This document shows positions 6,857-9,777 of a stretch of 9,777 nucleotides of DNA, piece by piece. The notes beneath the pieces are model-generated. The model made no database searches. It had not been told where the DNA came from and worked only from the letters and a program-made list of their open reading frames with translations. This stretch comes from JAWWBL01 sp033720975 (GTDB lineage Bacteria; Actinomycetota; Acidimicrobiia; Spongiisociales; ZC4RG35), in assembly GCA_033720975.1 (NCBI GenBank), contig JAWWBL010000059.1, positions 1-9,777 on the forward strand. The letters run 5' to 3'. How positions within the stretch are numbered: position 1 is the stretch's first letter; each line of letters starts with the position of its first letter. A program made the position numbers and the translations under genes.

Positions 6857-6903
6857 TTCTGTGCGGATTTTCGAGCCAAATCGGGCCGTAAACCCGCACA
6901 GAA
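6857..6903. repeat. 47-base imperfect hairpin between the two LLM genes
   Basis: The arms TTCTGTGCGG (6857-6866) and CCGCACAGAA (6894-6903) are perfect inverted repeats. The pairing continues inward, matching 17 of 21 positions per arm around a five-base AAATC loop. It starts six bases after the first LLM stop. There is no T-run after the stem, so it is not a standard intrinsic terminator. It could be a dispersed palindromic element, an RNA stabiliser or attenuator, or an operator. Confidence 0.7.
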
Positions 6904-6912
6904 AGGTCGATT

Positions 6913-6918
6913 GGAGGG
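6913..6918 (+). promoter_or_regulatory. ribosome binding site deciding the TTG start at 6926
   Basis: GGAGGG lies seven bases before TTG 6926. The in-frame TTG at 6911 overlaps this element and has none of its own, so 6926 is preferred. Confidence 0.7.
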
Positions 6919-6925
6919 CATTTTC

Positions 6926-7837
6926 TTGAGATTTTCGATGATGAACGAGCCCCATTTGGGCGGCACCTACGACCAACAGCTGGCAGCTGCTCGCTGGTCT
7001 GAAGCCGAAGGGTTGATCTCATACGCCCGATGCGACCACCTCCTCTCCGGTAGGGAGCCCACTCCCGCAGCCACCGACGCCTTTGCCGTGCTCGCCGGCC
7101 TGGCGCGGGAAACCGAGAAGATCCGTCTCTGCGTCCTGGTGTCCCCGATCACGTTCCGCCATCCAGCTGTGATCGCCAAGAACGCGGCCACCATCGACCA
7201 AATGTCCGGCGGGCGGCTCGACCTCGGTGTGGGGACCGGGTGGATGGACCTCGAGCACAACGCGCTAGGCATCCCCTTCCCTGACTGGGGAGAGCGCTGG
7301 GAGCGCTTCGAAGAGGCCCTCGACTATCTCGACGCCGCCTTCGCAGAAGGCAAGGGTTTCTACCAGGGGAAGCACTACTCGCTCGACGCTGACGTCAAAC
7401 CCAAGCCGACCGGGCTCCGCCTCGTAGTGGGAGGCAGCGGACCCAAGCGAACACCAACAATCGCCGGTGAGAGAGCCGACGAGTACAACTTCTTCTTCTG
7501 CCCACCGGAAGAGGCAAAAGCCAAGATCGACGTGATGCGGGCGGCGGCTGGGGATCGTGACGTCGAGGCAACCATGATGGGATCGGCCCTCGTGGCCCGA
7601 ACCGACTCTGAGTACCGCGAAGAGTTGGCCCGTGCTGCCGCCGAGAACAACCTGGAGCCCGATGATCTCGAGGCCCGCATGAAGGCGCGGGGCTACCCGA
7701 TTGGAACCCCGACTCAAGCTGCGGAGACGATTGCTGCTCTCGAAGAGGCCGGGGTCCAGCGAATCTACGTCCAGTGGCTCGACCTGGACCGATCAGACCG
7801 GATGTTCGAAACCATCGAGATTCTTCGTGGGGGCTGA
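6926..7837 (+). CDS. LLM-class flavin/F420-dependent oxidoreductase, copy 2
   Basis: This is a second luciferase-like barrel protein, 303 residues from the chosen TTG, exactly the length of the preceding copy. The two share VLAGLARET, LVSP(V/I)TFRHP, MSGGR, the core SGGRLDLGVGTGW (94-106), a GGSGPKRT nucleotide-binding region, ADEYN, and a related C-terminus (RGYP then a barrel strand, IYVQW). They are therefore tandem paralogues that have diverged well. The N-terminus MRFSMMNEPHLGGTYDQQL is typical of F420-type members. TTG 6926 is preferred over TTG 6911 because of the GGAGGG spacing and because the family usually begins MRFS. A long hairpin separates it from copy 1. Its last 11 bases overlap the YbaK-like gene. 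Different substrates or a heteromeric pair are both possible. Confidence 0.9.
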   Translation: MRFSMMNEPHLGGTYDQQLAAARWSEAEGLISYARCDHLLSGREPTPAATDAFAVLAGLARETEKIRLCVLVSPITFRHPAVIAKNAATIDQMSGGRLDLGVGTGWMDLEHNALGIPFPDWGERWERFEEALDYLDAAFAEGKGFYQGKHYSLDADVKPKPTGLRLVVGGSGPKRTPTIAGERADEYNFFFCPPEEAKAKIDVMRAAAGDRDVEATMMGSALVARTDSEYREELARAAAENNLEPDDLEARMKARGYPIGTPTQAAETIAALEEAGVQRIYVQWLDLDRSDRMFETIEILRGG

Positions 7838-8318
7838 CCTCCCGGCGGCCTCACAACGCTTGCTGGAGGCGGTGCCCGATCTCGAAATCGACATCCATTT
7901 CTTTCCCGAAGGCACCAAGACCGCCGAGGACGCGGCGGCCGCCATCGGGTGCCCGGTGGCCGCCATCGTGAAGTCATTGGTATTCGTCGCAATTGGCGAC
8001 GGGGTCGAAGAAGCGGTCCTGGCGTTGGTCCCGGGTGACCTGAAGCTCGACACTCGCAAACTCGCTACTGCCGCAGGGGCTGTCTCGGCGCGCATGGCGA
8101 CACTCGACGAGGTCCGCGATGCGACCGGCTATGCCGCGGGCGGAACCCCGCCGTTTGGCCACAAGCGTCCCCTCCGCGTGTTTGCCGATCCGGCGCTGCG
8201 CCGAAACGACCCAGTGTGGGCTGCTGGGGGCACACCCCAAACCGTGTTCCCGATTGCGCTGGACGACCTGGATCGGCTGGCGTCACCGATCTGGCGAAAC
8301 GTTGCGTCCGACGCCTGA
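7827..8318 (+). CDS. YbaK/EbsC-type aminoacyl-tRNA deacylase
   Basis: The protein has 163 residues and belongs to the YbaK/ProX/EbsC superfamily, whose members hydrolyse mischarged aminoacyl-tRNAs in trans, most often Cys- or Ala-tRNA(Pro). Features are FFPEGTKTAEDAAAAIGCP (25-43), the strand IVKSLVF with Lys49 at the conserved lysine position, and the glycine loop AAGGTPPFGH (103-112). A second AAGGTP, in the sequence WAAGGTPQTVF, sits in the last third of the protein. The length is normal. GTG 7827 overlaps the end of the LLM gene by 11 bases. No strong ribosome binding site is seen, and a downstream TTG near 7860 would cut the first strand. Which tRNA it edits cannot be said. No tRNA ligase gene is adjacent, so its place after the LLM genes may only reflect co-transcription. 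Confidence 0.87.
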   Translation: MGADLPAASQRLLEAVPDLEIDIHFFPEGTKTAEDAAAAIGCPVAAIVKSLVFVAIGDGVEEAVLALVPGDLKLDTRKLATAAGAVSARMATLDEVRDATGYAAGGTPPFGHKRPLRVFADPALRRNDPVWAAGGTPQTVFPIALDDLDRLASPIWRNVASDA

Positions 8319-8351
8319 CAGCGGGGTCCGCTAACTTCCGCCGCCGGAGAT

Positions 8352-9002
8352 ATGCGCCACCCAAACGCACTTCGGCTGGTTGTGGTCCTGTCGTTGGTGG
8401 CTGCCTGTGGACAGCCGGTGGCAACCACGCAGACATCCTCACCAACCACCACCCTTGCCCCCACGACCACAGAACTACCGCCCACCACGTCCACGACCGA
8501 GCCGGTCTCCACCACCCAGGCCACAGCCGTGCGAGCCTTCGACTTCGACGTGCCGTTCACCGCGGCGATCCCAGCCGAATGGCGAATAGCATCCGAGAGC
8601 TCACGCAGAATCCTTTACCTCGAGAGGGGCAGCAGCATCATTGTCTTCTCGACCTACGGCCCCGAGACCGTCGAGGAGTGGCGCACCACACTGACCGGGG
8701 AAGCCGGGCTGGTCTCGTCCGAGCCGACGGAGGCCCCGATCGACGGCGCCGCGGGTTTCTGGCTCGACGTGTCACTTTCGGAGGAGGCCACGAACGAGGG
8801 TTGTTTCGGCACGGACCCTTGTGTTGTGTTGATCAGCGATGCCCAAGGGTGGGTTGTATTCGAAGGATTTCCGAATCGGATCTGGGTGGTCGACGTCGAG
8901 GGTGAGGTGGTGTTTATCGCCGCAGAGGCAGCTGAGGGCCAGTTCGCCGACGTCGTCGCCGAGGTGGAGGCACTGCTGGCGACGCTGACCTGGAACCCTT
9001 GA
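8352..9002 (+). CDS. Thr-rich lipoprotein of unknown function
   Basis: This is a 216-residue predicted lipoprotein. Residues 1-18 form a signal peptide with basic residues then LRLVVVLSLVAA, and the lipobox VAAC puts the lipidated cysteine at position 19. Residues 24-57 are a Thr/Pro/Ser-rich linker, which would hold the domain away from the membrane on the outer face. The rest (about 62-216) looks like one small globular domain with alternating strands and a C-terminal helix. It carries two close cysteines in EGCFGTDPC that may form a disulfide. No family is recognised. The start ATG has CGGAG just upstream at short spacing. It follows the YbaK-like gene by 33 bases in the same direction and may share its transcript. 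Confidence 0.82.
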   Translation: MRHPNALRLVVVLSLVAACGQPVATTQTSSPTTTLAPTTTELPPTTSTTEPVSTTQATAVRAFDFDVPFTAAIPAEWRIASESSRRILYLERGSSIIVFSTYGPETVEEWRTTLTGEAGLVSSEPTEAPIDGAAGFWLDVSLSEEATNEGCFGTDPCVVLISDAQGWVVFEGFPNRIWVVDVEGEVVFIAAEAAEGQFADVVAEVEALLATLTWNP

Positions 9003-9065
9003 GAAACGCGGCGAGGGTGATCCTCAACATTTTCCCTACGGGCATAGTGGAAATACCATGGGCGG
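9003..9065 (+). promoter_or_regulatory. sufC upstream region with small hairpin and three-codon leader
   Basis: The 63-base gap holds a small inverted repeat, TTTCCCTA (9031-9038) against TAG-T-GGAAA (9045-9053), with one bulged base. Just after it is an ATG-GGC-GGG-TGA mini-ORF (9058-9069) whose stop overlaps the sufC GTG. GGCATAGT (9041-9048) resembles an extended -10 element. A sufC promoter is likely in this gap, but its exact elements are uncertain. Confidence 0.3.
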
Positions 9066-9777
9066 GTGACCGAAAACGCACCCCTCCTACAAATCGAAAG
9101 CCTCCATGTGTCCGCGGGGGATGTTGAAATCCTCAAGGGCGTCGACCTCACGGTGAACAAGGGCGAGGTCCATGCGCTCATGGGGCCCAACGGCTCGGGC
9201 AAGTCCACGCTGGCATCGGTGCTGATGGGCGATCTGCTCAACTACGAGGTGACCGAGGGCCGCGTCATCTACAAGGGCGAAGACATCACCGACAAACCGC
9301 CGACCGACCGTGGCGCAGCCGGAATCTTCCTCGCTTTCCAGCACCCCGAAGCAATTCCGGGCGTTTCCGTGATCCAATTCCTGCGCCAGGCCCTCTCCAA
9401 CCGGACCGGTACCGACCTGACCGTGCTGGAGTTGCGTCTGAGGGTCATGGATGTGATGAATGATCTTGGGATCGAGTCGTCCTTCGCAGACCGCTACCTG
9501 AACGAGGGATTCTCGGGTGGTGAGCGAAAACGCAACGAGATCCTGCAGATGGCCGTGCTCGAACCAGAGCTGGCGATCATGGACGAGACCGACTCCGGTC
9601 TCGACATCGATGCTCTCCGAACAGTCGCCGACGGCATCAACAAGCTCACCGGACCGGAGCGCGGGTTCTTGATCATCACCCATTACCAGAGGCTTCTCGA
9701 CTACATCACGCCCGATCACGTCCACATCTTCATGGACGGCCGGATCCTCGAAAGCGGTGGGCCTGAGCTCGCCGTGA
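9066..9777 (+). CDS. sufC: Fe-S cluster assembly ATPase SufC, 3' end cut by window
   Basis: SufC is the ABC-type ATPase of the SUF system. It works in the cytoplasm with SufB and SufD to build Fe-S clusters. The 237 visible residues carry Walker A GPNGSGKST (40-48), the Q-loop in FLAFQHPEAIPG with Gln92, and the signature FSGGE (149-153). They also carry Walker B with the SufC-typical LAIMDETDSGLDID (169-182) and the switch His206 in IITHYQRLLDYI. The DETDSGLD and THYQRLL sequences separate SufC from transport ABC ATPases. The family has about 250-260 residues, so only the last few are missing. The start is GTG 9066; the nearby ATG 9058 is out of frame and stops after three codons. sufB/sufD-type partners would be expected downstream, outside the window. 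Reading direction and a 63-base gap allow its own promoter. Confidence 0.95.
   Translation, partial: MTENAPLLQIESLHVSAGDVEILKGVDLTVNKGEVHALMGPNGSGKSTLASVLMGDLLNYEVTEGRVIYKGEDITDKPPTDRGAAGIFLAFQHPEAIPGVSVIQFLRQALSNRTGTDLTVLELRLRVMDVMNDLGIESSFADRYLNEGFSGGERKRNEILQMAVLEPELAIMDETDSGLDIDALRTVADGINKLTGPERGFLIITHYQRLLDYITPDHVHIFMDGRILESGGPELAV

Noticed and set aside
7265..7717. Leftward 150-residue open frame opposite the second LLM gene
   Set aside because: It is a shadow of the LLM gene's codon pattern, with no recognisable motif.
7985..8001. Inverted repeat CGTCGC/GCGACG inside the YbaK-like gene
   Set aside because: It is a short stem inside a coding region and is explained by GC-rich codons.
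9087..9725. Leftward 212-residue open frame opposite sufC
   Set aside because: It is antisense to the strongly conserved SufC motifs and shows no domain of its own.
1..9777. CRISPR, tRNA, rRNA, transposase, toxin-antitoxin or defence genes
   Set aside because: No spaced direct repeats, cloverleaf sequences, or transposase or effector motifs were seen on either strand.

Overview
The window is GC-rich and densely coded on both strands. It uses GTG and TTG starts freely and joins neighbouring genes by overlapping stop/start codons. A long-form acyl-CoA dehydrogenase resembling mycobacterial FadE5, two F420-type luciferase-like oxidoreductases, a TetR regulator and a SufC ATPase suggest an actinobacterium, perhaps an Acidimicrobiia-like lineage. 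That placement is inferred from gene content and style; no rRNA or other marker is present.

Left part. The window opens inside a leftward dihydrolipoyl dehydrogenase gene that has lost its C-terminal domain to the window edge. Divergent from it is a rightward overlapping cluster: a class I SAM-dependent methyltransferase, a 30-residue single-span membrane microprotein, and a small alpha/beta hydrolase. The hydrolase runs tail-to-tail into the end of a leftward operon.

Middle. The leftward operon (about 5303 to 2504) encodes a long acyl-CoA dehydrogenase, a membrane-anchored protein with an internal repeat, a double zinc-ribbon protein with a nine-proline linker, and a conserved-looking 67-residue protein. 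The last three are joined by 4-base overlaps. A divergent TetR regulator is separated from the dehydrogenase by 54 bases that hold a 34-base imperfect palindrome, the likely operator. The TetR stop overlaps the start of an LLM-class (luciferase-like) oxidoreductase. A second, paralogous LLM gene follows after a 60-base gap filled by a long imperfect hairpin. The likely theme is regulated acyl-CoA/lipid oxidation with F420-type redox enzymes; substrates cannot be read from sequence.

Right part. A YbaK/EbsC-type aminoacyl-tRNA deacylase overlaps the second LLM gene. A Thr-rich lipoprotein follows. The window ends inside sufC, the ATPase of the SUF iron-sulfur cluster assembly system, which lacks only its last residues.

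No tRNA, rRNA, CRISPR array, insertion sequence or defence system was seen. The most interesting unexplained items are the microprotein, the unnamed small genes behind the acyl-CoA dehydrogenase, the operator palindrome, and the hairpin between the two LLM genes.
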